A stretch of 48,426 nucleotides of DNA from Brasilonema sp. UFV-L1 (GCF_012912105.1 NZ_QMEA01000036.1:1-48426); one strand, 5' to 3'; shown: positions 1 through 8,887, counted from the first letter of the stretch. Made by a program: numbers and translations. The notes: generated by a model not told the origin, from the sequence alone.

Positions 1-60
1 ACGGGGATTTGAGAAGCCCACACTGACCCGTTAGGGCAGTGTGTGGTAGTTCACTGGTTT
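1..60 (+). mobile_element. Possible right end of an IS200/IS605-type element
   Basis: A stem-loop at about 20-48 pairs CCACACTG with CAGTGTGTGG around a short loop and is followed by GTAGTTCAC. That arrangement resembles the 3' end of tnpB-carrying IS200/IS605 elements in cyanobacteria, where the hairpin is also part of the guide-RNA scaffold. No tnpB is visible because the window starts here. This is an inference from recalled family ends, not from an alignment. Confidence 0.35.
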
Positions 61-241
61 TGAGGAGCAGTCTGAACTAGCCCCTTGAAAGACCGACACG
101 TCAAATACTTAATATATCCTGCCGAAACTGACGAAATCTTCTTGACGCTCTCCATCAACCGGAAACGATATAAATCTTAAGTAGGGTGCGTTACGGCTTT
201 GCTATAACGTACCATGTTATGTAACGGTGAGGAAGATGGGA

Positions 242-1495
242 TCAAGGTTTCCAACCAGCTAGCAGATTTGGGTAAGCAACTGGCGTTGGAAAAATTTTCT
301 GGAAACTAGATTGACGTTGTTGTGGTGTTTCACCAGTCATATTCCAAAGAGTTTCGTAAAAAAAGAAAGAGACTCCCGCAAAGTTGCGTTCTCGTACTTT
401 CTGTACTTGTGTCTGTATTTGTTGCATAGGTATAGATTTGCCTTTTAATCCAGCCATAATTCCTATACTTACTGGTATATGACTCCGTGCTGCTTTCACT
501 TCTGGAAACTCTAGTTCTTTGACGAAGACATTTAAGTCATCTCGGTATAACTGTATAATAAGTTCTTCAACAAATCCGTTTCGTTCCCATGTTTGCCAGT
601 CTGCTAAGAAGGATTCATAGGAAAAGCGTTGAGGATTAGGTGATACCGAGACAAGACAATTTTTTTTCGTCGCTTTAATTGTCTGGAATACCCGTTTCAT
701 GTAGTCAGTTATTTTATTAGCTCTCCAGCGTAGCCATTCTGGGTTTTGAGGATTTGTTGAAGGAGCTCGACCACGATGTTCTTTTTTGTATAAAGCTACT
801 GTGTATGCGTCGTATCCCAATTCAGAAGGCAAGCCAAAATGGTCATCAAATTGAATACCGTCAATATCGTAGTTTTTAACGATTTCAACAATTAAATTTT
901 GTATAAATTGTTGAACTTCTGGGTGAAAGGGATTCAGCCAAACCCGGTTATGGGTACCTTCTTTCCAAATTTTACTACCATCACGACGGCTGGTGAGCCA
1001 TTGCGGATGATTTTTGGCTAATTGTGAGTCAGCAGGTGCCATAAAGCCAAACTCGAACCAGGGAATGACTGTTAAACCTTTTTGATGCCCAACTGTGATG
1101 ATTTCTTTGAGTATATCTCGCCCTTGTAGTCCAGGGGCTGGGTCAAGCGATCGCCCAGTCACTTTTTGTGCAACTTTGCTAGGGTACAGTGTCCAGCCCC
1201 AGTTCCAAACAGTAGGATATACAGTGTTAAAGTTTAGATTTTTCAGGCTTTGCAAAGAACCTTGGAGACGATTACGCTCAAACAGCACATCGCTGTCTAT
1301 ATTAGTTAGCCACACCCCTCGTAACTCAGAGATTGGCGATCGCAAAGGAGTATTTTTAGCGTATGAAGGAAACGAGAGCAGCACTGTACCTACAATGCTT
1401 AAAGCGACTACAAGTGCGAAAAACGCCTGTCTCTTAATTGCTAGAACTTTTACAGATAGAAGTTTATTGCACCATCTCACCAATTTTTTCATCAT
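242..1495 (-). CDS. Family 10-like glycosyl hydrolase (GHL10/DUF187), exported
   Basis: This 417-residue protein probably hydrolyses glycosidic bonds in the periplasm or outside the cell; the substrate is unknown. Residues about 23-46 form a hydrophobic segment ending in SYA, fitting a signal peptide or anchor after a basic start. The mature part opens with ELRGVWLTNIDSDVLF, the usual beginning of the GHL10 barrel, and DIDGIQFDDHFG (about residues 211-222) carries the acidic residues at the barrel ends. Length is typical for cyanobacterial members. Two consecutive ATGs open the frame and either could be used. No operon partner is visible, as the next gene diverges after 415 bp. Confidence 0.85.
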   Translation of the reverse strand: MMKKLVRWCNKLLSVKVLAIKRQAFFALVVALSIVGTVLLSFPSYAKNTPLRSPISELRGVWLTNIDSDVLFERNRLQGSLQSLKNLNFNTVYPTVWNWGWTLYPSKVAQKVTGRSLDPAPGLQGRDILKEIITVGHQKGLTVIPWFEFGFMAPADSQLAKNHPQWLTSRRDGSKIWKEGTHNRVWLNPFHPEVQQFIQNLIVEIVKNYDIDGIQFDDHFGLPSELGYDAYTVALYKKEHRGRAPSTNPQNPEWLRWRANKITDYMKRVFQTIKATKKNCLVSVSPNPQRFSYESFLADWQTWERNGFVEELIIQLYRDDLNVFVKELEFPEVKAARSHIPVSIGIMAGLKGKSIPMQQIQTQVQKVRERNFAGVSFFFYETLWNMTGETPQQRQSSFQKIFPTPVAYPNLLAGWKP

Positions 1496-1910
1496 CTACT
1501 TGTTAAAAAAGTTTCATTGTTCATAAGAAAACTATCAAAAATGACTCAGAGCAATGAGCAGAGGTTGCTCTTTTGCCTGTACATTGCATATCACTTAGTG
1601 ATAGTAATAACATATATTCTAAGTTTTTTTATGTCAAAATCACCCAATCAGGTGATTCATTTGGGTGAAGTATGTTTACAGAGCTTAAATTTACGATAAA
1701 GACTAGGGAACAATAGATAATAATTGTAGCGTTTTTTTTGACATCTGCTTCAAAATAAAGACGTTTTAATTATCCTAAATTCTTCTTATCATTAAGAACA
1801 ATCAATTCTTTTGTTTTGCAGGGAGTTGGTTATCTTTACTGTTAGTTTATTGACTAACATATAGACGTTGAACTTACTACCTCTAGTATGGCTAACTTTA
1901 TTACATTATC
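1496..1910. other. AT-rich divergent intergenic region
   Basis: This 415-bp spacer separates two divergent exported-protein genes and must hold both promoters. It is AT-rich with T runs near 1630 and 1730. A 60-codon open frame at 1517-1699 has no recognisable features and I do not call it a gene. No convincing -35/-10 pair could be chosen by eye. Confidence 0.5.
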
Positions 1911-3596
1911 ATGAACAACCTTCTCAAGAATTATTGTACTACTAAACAAACTCAAATTATCACAGCTTTTGTTTTATCTGGAATTTTGTCTATTGGTGGC
2001 AGTTTAACAGCGATAGAAAGTGCTACAGCTGTTTCGGCAAACTATTTTGCCGAAACAGCTAGCCAAGTTTTAAAAGAAAACATAAAAACAAACAGCTTAC
2101 CGCGTTCAGTGACTTCTGCAATACTACAAGATTTATCTAACAGAGAACAAATCTCCAACAGAAAACTAGAAATTATTGACTATAGTCAACGGACTTGGCG
2201 TGACGGATGCATGAATTTACCTAATCCGGATGAACTTTGCACTCAAGCATTAATTCCTGGTTGGCGAGTTGTCCTCTCGAATGGTGCTCAGACATGGATT
2301 TATCATACTAATAACAATGGGCATTCCATTCGTTTGGCAAATCCCTATATTCTGACAAAAAATCTGCCACAAAACTTTCCAAGTTATATTGAGAGTGCGG
2401 TCTTGCAAGCTGCATACCAACGCTTGAATATGCCTACATCTGGGCTAACTATTATTCAAGCTCAACAGAAGACTTGGAGCAACGGCTGTTTGAACTTACC
2501 AAAATCAGGTGAAAACTGTACCGAAGCTTTAGAAAGCGGTTGGCGAGTTGTTGTCAAAGCAGATGATCAAACATTGGTTTATCACACCAATACAACAGCT
2601 TCCAAAATCAGGTTTAATAGAAAAGAAAGCGAATTTAGTGAAAGCAGGTTACCTGGAAGAGTTAGAGATTCTGTGTTGCGTCGGGCAAGCGAAGAGTCGG
2701 GTTTACCTGAAAAGTCGCTGAGTGTTGTTGCATCTAAACCGGCTCGATGGAATGGGTGCGAAAATCAGACTTCCAATTATCCTTGTGACTCTGCTGTTTC
2801 TGGTTGGCAAGTTATAGTAGGTGCTGGACTAGAACGTTGGGTATTTCTGAGTGATGAGCGTGGTTATCGAATTCAGCTTTCAAAGCAGTATAGTGAAACA
2901 CCCAATGTCAACTTACCCAAGGATATTGCTGAGAGAGTTTTGGTACGAGCCTCTAAGCGTTTAGGAACAGCTATTTCGGAATTACGAATCACTCAAGTAG
3001 AACGAAGAGAATGGCCCGATAGCTGTTTAGGTATAGCAGATCCGCTGACTTCATGTGCAGCTGTTATTGTACCAGGTTGGAAGGTGAGTGTGAGCGATGG
3101 ACAACAACGCTTAGTTTATCGTGTTGGCGAATCAGGTACTGTCATTCTTGATGAAAAAGCGAGCGCAATTGCTGATCATAATAGATTGCTCACGCCAATT
3201 TCCATTCCTAGAAGTGAGTTACCACAACCTTTAGATAGCGGCGTCATTTTTCGGCAAATCTCCAGTGGTGGTTTTGCTGGAAGAACATACGAAACTATTT
3301 TGCTCGACGATGGACGCTTGATTCGTGTTCGGATGGGCGTGAGTAATGATTCTGAACATAGCGATCGCCGCATTCCTCTCGAACAAGTGCAAAGATTTCA
3401 GCAACTGCTGGAACAGGAGAGTGATGAATTCAATAATATGAGTTATCCTGCACCCCAAGGCGCTGCTGATTACATCACGTATACTCTTACCAGCCGCAAT
3501 GGTACTGTTAAATACAACGATATTTCTCAAAATAGCTTACCTGAAAATTTGCGGCTCATACTCAACAGTTGGAAGCGGATAAGCAGTAGCTCTTAA
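1911..3596 (+). CDS. Exported protein with four Cys/Trp-rich repeats, unknown function
   Basis: I do not recognise a named family. The 561-residue protein starts with a basic patch and a hydrophobic stretch (about residues 17-42), fitting a signal peptide. Four repeats of about 80 residues follow at roughly 63-147, 152-236, 245-326 and 333-411. Each begins with LP and a helix, then W-x2-GC (or a close variant), a second Cys, PGW/SGW-[RQK]-V and a final V[YF] strand. The Cys pair in each repeat suggests a disulphide, which fits an exported protein. The C-terminal part (about 435-555) is different: it starts with FRQISSGGFAGRTYE, is rich in beta strands and looks like a separate domain. The gene stands alone and converges on the protease gene, with a strong hairpin between them. 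Confidence 0.75.
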   Translation: MNNLLKNYCTTKQTQIITAFVLSGILSIGGSLTAIESATAVSANYFAETASQVLKENIKTNSLPRSVTSAILQDLSNREQISNRKLEIIDYSQRTWRDGCMNLPNPDELCTQALIPGWRVVLSNGAQTWIYHTNNNGHSIRLANPYILTKNLPQNFPSYIESAVLQAAYQRLNMPTSGLTIIQAQQKTWSNGCLNLPKSGENCTEALESGWRVVVKADDQTLVYHTNTTASKIRFNRKESEFSESRLPGRVRDSVLRRASEESGLPEKSLSVVASKPARWNGCENQTSNYPCDSAVSGWQVIVGAGLERWVFLSDERGYRIQLSKQYSETPNVNLPKDIAERVLVRASKRLGTAISELRITQVERREWPDSCLGIADPLTSCAAVIVPGWKVSVSDGQQRLVYRVGESGTVILDEKASAIADHNRLLTPISIPRSELPQPLDSGVIFRQISSGGFAGRTYETILLDDGRLIRVRMGVSNDSEHSDRRIPLEQVQRFQQLLEQESDEFNNMSYPAPQGAADYITYTLTSRNGTVKYNDISQNSLPENLRLILNSWKRISSSS

Positions 3597-3601
3597 CTTG
3601 T

Positions 3602-3655
3602 CGCCTTATATCCCCGCGCTAAGTGGTACTCCACTTAGCGCGGGGATATAAGGCG
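3602..3655. terminator. Perfect 25-bp stem-loop between convergent genes
   Basis: Bases 3602-3626 and 3631-3655 are perfect reverse complements around the 4-nt loop TACT. The structure lies 6 bp after the stop of the repeat-protein gene and before the end of the convergent protease gene, so it could stop transcription from both sides. It lacks a T tract, and its length and GC-rich arms look more like a dispersed palindromic repeat. Smaller hairpins follow at 3661-3674 (GGCGA/TCGCC) and about 3684-3700 (AACAACC/GGTTGTT). Confidence 0.6.
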
Positions 3656-3720
3656 GGAGGCGACGAATCGCCTCTAAACGCCAACAACCTCCGGTTGTTC
3701 AGTGCAAGGGGTTGAACGTA

Positions 3721-5220
3721 TCACCCACCAATTCCCAAACGCCCAGCTAAACCAGGAGTGAGTGGAAGCAGAGTCACAACCATCAAGAACAAAGCCAAAA
3801 GACCTAAAGCAGCGCGTGCATCATCGGGTTCGCTAATTTCATTTAAGCTGGGACGTTCTAAATCTCGTTGTAAAAACAAAATCACAATTGCCCAGTACAT
3901 TGCTAAAGGAGTACCGAGAGACACTAACGCCAGTACAATTAAAGTAGCTACTGTTGCTCGTCCTGCAGTTTTTCGTCCATAAATCGCTTGGACAATACGA
4001 CCACCATCCAGTTGACCTGCTGGCATCAAGTTTAAAGCAGTCACGACTAACCCCAACCAACCAATGATGACAAGTGGATGTATATCCACCAAAGGTGACT
4101 GTAAAGCAGAACCGAGTATAACCCGTGCCAAAGTTCCTACCAGGATAGAACCAGAGAAAAACTGATTTGGCAATTGAAACAGACTCCCTTTGTGAGAAAG
4201 AAGCAATCCAGCCACCAACATTAATAAGGATACAATTCCCCCAGCCGCTGGTCCTGCTAAAGAAATATCGAATAGTACCTTGCGGTTAGGTAATAATGAT
4301 TCAAAACGGGTAATCGCACCGAAAGAACCAATTTGTACAGCGGGAAGAAAGTAAGGCAAACTGAGGCGAATCTGATGACGGCGGGCGAGTAACCAATGAC
4401 CGATTTCATGAACTATCAAAACAGTTAAAATCCCAGCAGCAATCGGAATAACTTCTTGGAAGCGTTCTGGGTTGTTAAAGAAATCAAAATTCAGCAGTAA
4501 CCCCCCAGTTTCTAAGCTTGTAGCAATTGTTCCCACCAGCAAGACTACAGCAAAAACTTTCTGCGGTAATGTCATCGGACGCGGATCATTGCGACTCGGA
4601 AGCACTATGAAGACTGGTCGCTCATCTGTATTTTCAACTAAAAACAGACGATATTTATCACCTAGACGTTCTTGTAAACTCTCAGTGAGACGGTTGTGAA
4701 CTGCTTCTGGTTCTCCTCTGAGATTTCCTTTAAAGATTGCTCCTTCTTGGTAGGCAATAGTTTCTGTGGTAAAAAAGGTATCAATGCCGAAAATACCTTT
4801 AATGATGTTCAAGTCTTCTTCAGGAATCGGTATGACTTCAAGTTTTAACTGTTCAGTTCCTTCAGGAAGATTGGAATTTTTTGTAGGACTCGCTTTTTCG
4901 GAAGCCTCAGCTTCAATCCTTTGAGTTGCCCGTTGCCTGAGTATGGCATCCTGTCCAGCTGCTCGCAACTGTCTTCCTAAAAAAATGTACACCCCAGCGG
5001 ATGCCACCAACAAGAACAAAATTCCTACTATATTGATGTAAATCCCTGCTGCAAACAAACCAAAAAACAGCAACCAAGGAGTCATCAATACCACCGACTG
5101 TAACCAGGCTAAGATTCCCAGCTTGCCATAAGGTCTGGCGCGATAAAAGCCCCAACCTAAAATTCCGAAAACGACCAGCACAAGAGTGGCAACAATAGGC
5201 GTTTCTGAAGAAGTTAACAT
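3721..5220 (-). CDS. Site-2 protease family (M50) metalloprotease, EGY-like
   Basis: This 499-residue membrane zinc protease would cut substrates inside the membrane; its target is unknown. Two N-terminal membrane segments (about 8-24 and 39-81) are followed by a charged region and by GNLRGEPE (about 165-172), a motif shared with plant and cyanobacterial EGY proteases. The zinc site is HEIGH at 271-275 and the third ligand lies in NLMPAGQLDGGR at 397-408. Further hydrophobic segments fill the rest to the C-terminus. All catalytic residues are present and the length is normal. The gene ends just after a cluster of hairpins. Confidence 0.9.
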   Translation of the reverse strand: MLTSSETPIVATLVLVVFGILGWGFYRARPYGKLGILAWLQSVVLMTPWLLFFGLFAAGIYINIVGILFLLVASAGVYIFLGRQLRAAGQDAILRQRATQRIEAEASEKASPTKNSNLPEGTEQLKLEVIPIPEEDLNIIKGIFGIDTFFTTETIAYQEGAIFKGNLRGEPEAVHNRLTESLQERLGDKYRLFLVENTDERPVFIVLPSRNDPRPMTLPQKVFAVVLLVGTIATSLETGGLLLNFDFFNNPERFQEVIPIAAGILTVLIVHEIGHWLLARRHQIRLSLPYFLPAVQIGSFGAITRFESLLPNRKVLFDISLAGPAAGGIVSLLMLVAGLLLSHKGSLFQLPNQFFSGSILVGTLARVILGSALQSPLVDIHPLVIIGWLGLVVTALNLMPAGQLDGGRIVQAIYGRKTAGRATVATLIVLALVSLGTPLAMYWAIVILFLQRDLERPSLNEISEPDDARAALGLLALFLMVVTLLPLTPGLAGRLGIGG

Positions 5221-5407
5221 CTTTTAACCTTTTTAAACTTTCGCTTCTCAAACCAAGCTTGAGTAAATCAGTGGTTCATGGATATTAATAATTTATAACG
5301 AGGTTGTCACAGAATTATAGCGATTCTTGTTTGAATCAAATACACACCTGATGTGTAGAGAGCATCGATTCTTACTTGGTGACTTCTGACTTGGCTTATT
5401 CAATAGC

Positions 5408-5508
5408 AGGACTTACGAAAACAAACCCGGTTTCTATCAAAAATCGTCTGTTTTGCAACCAAATACGAACGAAGAAAGCGGGTTTCTAGCAGATGGTGCG
5501 TAAGTCCT
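5408..5508. mobile_element. MITE-like element with 10-bp inverted ends
   Basis: AGGACTTACG at 5408-5417 is matched by its reverse complement CGTAAGTCCT at 5499-5508. The interior contains two related pieces, AACCCGGTTTCTA and GCGGGTTTCTAGC. There is no coding sequence. Size and terminal repeats fit a non-autonomous miniature element; I see no clear target duplication. Confidence 0.5.
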
Positions 5509-5513
5509 AAATA

Positions 5514-5547
5514 GTAAAAAAACAGAGGTAGATAACTCTACCTCTAT
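5514..5547 (-). terminator. Intrinsic terminator of the rbcLXS operon
   Basis: On the minus strand an 8-bp stem (AGAGGTAG/CTACCTCT with a 6-nt loop, plus-strand 5524-5545) is followed at once by seven T residues. It lies about 60 bp past the rbcS stop, a textbook Rho-independent terminator position. Confidence 0.8.
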
Positions 5548-5606
5548 GATTAGGGGATAAATAAATGATTTACAGTTGTCTGACAACTAATTCCAACTTA
5601 TGAGCT

Positions 5607-5942
5607 TTAGTATCTGCTGCTATTGGGCTTGTGAACAATAAAGCTAAGAACTTGGCATTGCTTGATGTTGTCAAAACCCACCACGCGGATAAAGTTATTG
5701 CCGTACTGAGAACGGCAAGCTTGAACTTCGTTTAGTACTTCTTGAGTAGATTTAGCACCAAACAGAGGCAGTTTCCACAGAGTCCAGTAATATACTGTCG
5801 GCTCCGAATTCTCGTTAAACTCAATAGCCGGAATGTAACCTTGATTGAGAATGTACTGAATTTGCTTCGCAATCTGAGCATCAGAGAGGGGAGGCAAATA
5901 GGAAAGGGTTTCGTAGCGACGCTCTTTTGGTAAGGTTTGCAT
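5607..5942 (-). CDS. rbcS: Ribulose bisphosphate carboxylase small subunit
   Basis: RbcS caps the L8 core of form I Rubisco in the carboxysome and is needed for full CO2-fixation activity. The 111-residue length is normal for cyanobacteria. The protein opens with the conserved [14 protein letters not shown] stretch, and GYIPAIEF with [12 protein letters not shown] follows in the middle. It is the last gene of the rbcL-rbcX-rbcS operon, 78 bp after rbcX, and is followed by a clear terminator. The spacer to rbcX consists mainly of short heptamer-like repeats. Confidence 0.98.
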   Translation of the reverse strand: MQTLPKERRYETLSYLPPLSDAQIAKQIQYILNQGYIPAIEFNENSEPTVYYWTLWKLPLFGAKSTQEVLNEVQACRSQYGNNFIRVVGFDNIKQCQVLSFIVHKPNSSRY

Positions 5943-5954
5943 AAGTAATGATAA

Positions 5955-6040
5955 TGAGTTGCGGTTGATATGAGTTATCAGTTATCAGCTATCAGTTGTT
6001 AACTGTTCACTGTTTACTGTTCACTGTTCATTGTTTGGAT
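5955..6040. repeat. Heptamer repeats (STRR) in the rbcX-rbcS spacer
   Basis: Units of the type AGTTATC and ACTGTTC recur in near-tandem (ATCAGTTATCAGCTATCAG, then CTGTTCACTGTTTACTG). Such short tandemly repeated sequences are typical of heterocystous cyanobacteria. Here they separate two genes of one operon and reach into the rbcX stop region. Confidence 0.7.
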
Positions 6041-6419
6041 CTGATGTTGGTTGGGTTTCTGCTTCAGGACTGGGAACTGATGTATCTATTTGCGTGATTC
6101 GCTCAAGATGCTGGCGACGGTGTTTCATATTGGCTTGCTGAATGCCGGTGCGAACCATTTCGGGTAAGTATTCAGTAACTTGTTCCGCTATGTGTTCTCT
6201 AACAGTCATGATCCGCAAAGCCAAGTCGGGCTTTTCTTGAAACAGTTCCTTAATATATGCTTCTCCATCCTGAATTTTGTCAGCGGAAAAGCGTTGTAGC
6301 CACAGTGCTAAGGGAGGATTTGTTTCGTTGATTTGAGCCAACACCGTTCTCAGTGCCTGATAAGTCAGGTAACTTTGCAGCGTCTTGGCTGTGTCTTTCG
6401 CAATTTGCTTGATATCCAT
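6021..6419 (-). CDS. rbcX: RbcX, Rubisco assembly chaperone
   Basis: RbcX binds the C-terminal tail of newly folded RbcL and helps assemble the L8 core before RbcS joins. I choose the start at 6419 (MDIKQIAKDTAKTL), giving 132 residues, the usual length; the open frame continues 14 codons upstream but that part is not RbcX-like. The all-helical sequence carries the family stretch LTYQALRTVLAQINETNPP and the C-terminal charged helix. The gene lies between rbcL and rbcS, about 95 bp after rbcL, the common order in filamentous cyanobacteria. Confidence 0.95.
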   Translation of the reverse strand: MDIKQIAKDTAKTLQSYLTYQALRTVLAQINETNPPLALWLQRFSADKIQDGEAYIKELFQEKPDLALRIMTVREHIAEQVTEYLPEMVRTGIQQANMKHRRQHLERITQIDTSVPSPEAETQPTSDPNNEQ

Positions 6420-6435
6420 GCTTGACCCCAGCCCT

Positions 6436-6475
6436 AGAATAAGTAAAAAGTCAAAAGTCAAAAGTCAAAAGAAAA
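6436..6475. repeat. AAAAGTC tandem repeats in the rbcL-rbcX spacer
   Basis: The heptamer AAAAGTC (read AGTCAAA in the other phase) repeats about four times, followed by A-rich sequence. It lies between the rbcL stop and the rbcX start, so it is transcribed with the operon. Confidence 0.7.
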
Positions 6476-6514
6476 AAATTATTTTCTTTTACTTTTTAAC
6501 TTTTCACTCTTGCA

Positions 6515-7945
6515 TCAGACGGTATCGACTGCTTCAAACTCGAACTTAATTTCCTTCCACAGTTCGCAAGCAGCAGCCAGTTCAGGAGACCACTTAGCAG
6601 CTTCGCGGATAATGTCGTTACCTTCACGAGCCAAGTTGCGACCTTCGTTACGAGCTTGGATACAAGCTTCTAGAGCGACGCGGTTAGCGGTAGCACCAGG
6701 AGCGTTACCCCAGGGGTGACCAAGTGTACCACCACCAAATTGCAGCACGGAGTCATCACCGAAGATTTCTACCAATGCTGGCATATGCCAAATGTGGATA
6801 CCACCGGAAGCTACAGCCATTACACCTGGCATAGAAGCCCAGTCTTGGGTGAAGTAGATACCGCGAGATCTGTCTTGCTCAACGTAGTTTTCACGCAGTA
6901 GATCAACAAAGCCCATTGTGATACCGCGCTCACCTTCCAATTTACCGACGACGGTTCCGGTGTGGATGTGGTCACCACCAGACATCCGCAGGGTTTTAGC
7001 CAAAACGCGGAAGTGGATACCGTGGTTCTTTTGACGGTCGATAACGGCGTGCATCGCGCGGTGGATGTGCAGCAACAGACCGTTGTCACGACACCAGCGA
7101 GCCAATGTGGTGTTAGCGGTGAAGCCTGCTGTTAGGTAGTCATGCATGATGATAGGCATGTTGAGTTCTTTAGCGAACTGTGCCCGCTTCAGCATTTCTT
7201 CACAGGTAGGAGCGGTCACGTTCAAGTAGTGACCTTTGATTTCACCTGTTTCTGCTTGTGATTTGTGGATAGCATCTGCCACAAACAAGAAGCGATCGCG
7301 CCACCGTTGGAATGGTGCAGAGTTGATGTTTTCGTCGTCTTTGGTGAAGTCCAAACCACCGCGCAAGCACTCATAGACAGCGCGTCCATAGTTCTTAGCA
7401 GACAGACCCAACTTGGGCTTAATCGTACAACCCAACAGAGGACGACCGTACTTGTTCAGTTTGTCACGCTCAACCTGGATACCATGTGGAGGTCCTTGGA
7501 ATGTCTTGAGGTAAGCAACAGGAATCCGCAAATCTTCCAGACGCAGTGCTTTCAGGGCTTTGAAACCAAACACGTTTCCTACGATAGAGGTCAACATGTT
7601 GGTAACAGAGCCTTCTTCAAACAGATCCAAAGGATAAGCAATGTAGGCAATAAATTGATTATCTTCACCGGGAACTGGTTCGATGTCGTAACAACGACCT
7701 TTGTAGCGATCTAGGTCGGTGAGCAAGTCTGTCCATACTGTCGTCCAAGTACCAGTGGAAGACTCAGCCGCCACAGCCGCACCTGCTTCTTCATAGGGAA
7801 CTCCGGGCTGAGGTGTAACCCGGAAAGCCGCCAGAATATCTGTATCTTTAGGTGTGTAATCCGGTGTGTAATAAGTTAGCCTGTAATCTTTTACCCCAGC
7901 TTGATAGCCTGATTTCGTCTGAGTCTTCGTTTGCGCGTAAGACAT
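6515..7945 (-). CDS. rbcL: Ribulose bisphosphate carboxylase large subunit (form I)
   Basis: RbcL carries the Rubisco active site and fixes CO2 onto ribulose 1,5-bisphosphate in the carboxysome. The 476-residue sequence is full length for form IB. Active-site residues are present: K176 and K178 in TIKPKLG, the carbamylated lysine K202 with D204 and E205 in [10 protein letters not shown], and loop 6 with its lysine in GKLEGER (spinach K334). Numbering runs one ahead of spinach. It is the first gene of rbcL-rbcX-rbcS. The 405-bp upstream region contains a leader hairpin and an NtcA/BifA-type site. Confidence 0.99.
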   Translation of the reverse strand: MSYAQTKTQTKSGYQAGVKDYRLTYYTPDYTPKDTDILAAFRVTPQPGVPYEEAGAAVAAESSTGTWTTVWTDLLTDLDRYKGRCYDIEPVPGEDNQFIAYIAYPLDLFEEGSVTNMLTSIVGNVFGFKALKALRLEDLRIPVAYLKTFQGPPHGIQVERDKLNKYGRPLLGCTIKPKLGLSAKNYGRAVYECLRGGLDFTKDDENINSAPFQRWRDRFLFVADAIHKSQAETGEIKGHYLNVTAPTCEEMLKRAQFAKELNMPIIMHDYLTAGFTANTTLARWCRDNGLLLHIHRAMHAVIDRQKNHGIHFRVLAKTLRMSGGDHIHTGTVVGKLEGERGITMGFVDLLRENYVEQDRSRGIYFTQDWASMPGVMAVASGGIHIWHMPALVEIFGDDSVLQFGGGTLGHPWGNAPGATANRVALEACIQARNEGRNLAREGNDIIREAAKWSPELAAACELWKEIKFEFEAVDTV

Positions 7946-8350
7946 GTTTACCCTTCCAAGAAGTCACTCTTTTACTACTTAAAACAAATCACGTTACGTA
8001 CGTCTTCTTTCACCTCACACCTATCCCCTGTCATCGGGGGATAGAATAGGAAACATTTTGTGTTCGGGGTTGCTCATTGCGGAGAATTGTAGTTTCACTG
8101 CAATTATTCTTGACAGAAACCCCAAGATATGTTTTGTGAAAGAGCAACGTTGCACATCACATAATCTGTAGCTTGTTTCACAATATATCAAGAATGTAAT
8201 AAGTTATTCTTTGAATATTTTTAACTTTTATATTTAAATTTGTTATTAAATAAAAATTTAAACATTTTGTTAAGAATACTTTACAAAATGGTTGTCACAT
8301 CATAGTATTCTGTTCCATTAGAAGTGTAGGGTGTAAGAGCAAACAAGCCT
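7946..8350. promoter_or_regulatory. Divergent regulatory region of rbcL
   Basis: This 405-bp region between rbcL and a divergent acetyltransferase gene holds the rbc promoter and untranslated leader. A hairpin in the leader pairs TATCCCC (8022-8028) with GGGGATA (8037-8043). The part at 8190-8300 is very AT-rich. The transcription start cannot be placed by eye; long rbcL leaders are usual in filamentous cyanobacteria. Confidence 0.6.
8167..8182. promoter_or_regulatory. NtcA/BifA-type site upstream of rbcL
   Basis: TGTAGCTTGTTTCACA fits the TGT-N10-ACA form described for BifA (NtcA) binding, and NtcA/BifA has been reported to bind the rbcL promoter in Anabaena. The more specific GTA-N8-TAC form is matched at five of its six fixed positions (GTA-N8-CAC). 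The site lies about 220 bp before the rbcL start codon. Confidence 0.45.
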
Positions 8351-8887
8351 ATGCAAATTCCTCAACTTGAAACCCAACGTCTTATCCTACGAGGATTTCG
8401 TGAGGAAGACCTTGATGCTTACACCGAGATGTGTAGCGACCCCGAAGTTATGCGCTACATTGGTGAAGGGAAACCTTTATCCCGTTGGGAGTCTTGGCGA
8501 AATATGGCAATGATGCTTGGTCATTGGCAACTACGGGGATATGGTATCTGGGCTGTTGAGGAACGTTCTAGCGGTGAAATGATTGGGCGGATAGGCTGCT
8601 GGAAACCTGAAGGTTGGCCTGGATTTGAAATTGGTTGGACGTTGCGGCGAACTTATTGGGGACACGGTTTTGCAACAGAAGCAGCAACGACAGCAATGGA
8701 TTATGCTTTTGGTGAGTTACAGCAATCCCACGTGATTAGTTTGATTCGTCCGCAGAATGCTGCTTCAATAAGAGTGGCCGAGAGATTAGGGGAAAAACTG
8801 GAAGGAAAGACACAAATGTTTGGAAGTGAGGCGGTTATCTACGGCATTCATCGAGAAGATTGGTTCGCAACAATGCAGAATCTTTAG
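8351..8887 (+). CDS. GNAT family N-acetyltransferase (RimJ/RimL type)
   Basis: This 178-residue protein should transfer an acetyl group from acetyl-CoA to an amine; the substrate is unknown. It opens with the usual LETQRLILRGFREEDL strand, has the core stretch FEIGWTLRRTYWGHGFATEA (about 97-116) for CoA binding, and ends with the N-x-ASIRVAERLG motif of this subfamily. Length is standard. Its stop overlaps the stop of the convergent Uma2 gene by 4 bp. Confidence 0.9.
   Translation: MQIPQLETQRLILRGFREEDLDAYTEMCSDPEVMRYIGEGKPLSRWESWRNMAMMLGHWQLRGYGIWAVEERSSGEMIGRIGCWKPEGWPGFEIGWTLRRTYWGHGFATEAATTAMDYAFGELQQSHVISLIRPQNAASIRVAERLGEKLEGKTQMFGSEAVIYGIHREDWFATMQNL

Larger units (their letters stand above)
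5221..5606. other. Spacer with MITE-like palindrome and rbc terminator
   Basis: This 386-bp stretch between the protease start and the rbcS stop holds the protease promoter region, a roughly 100-bp palindromic element at 5408-5508 and the terminator of the Rubisco operon near 5514-5547. I see no coding potential. Confidence 0.6.

Noticed and set aside
1095-1526. 143-codon open frame on the plus strand over the GHL10 gene
   Set aside because: It lies wholly within the opposite-strand glycosidase gene and shows no protein-like features of its own.
1517-1699. 60-codon open frame in the first long spacer
   Set aside because: It has one hydrophobic stretch but no known match in memory, no clear ribosome site and AT-driven composition; not enough to call a gene.
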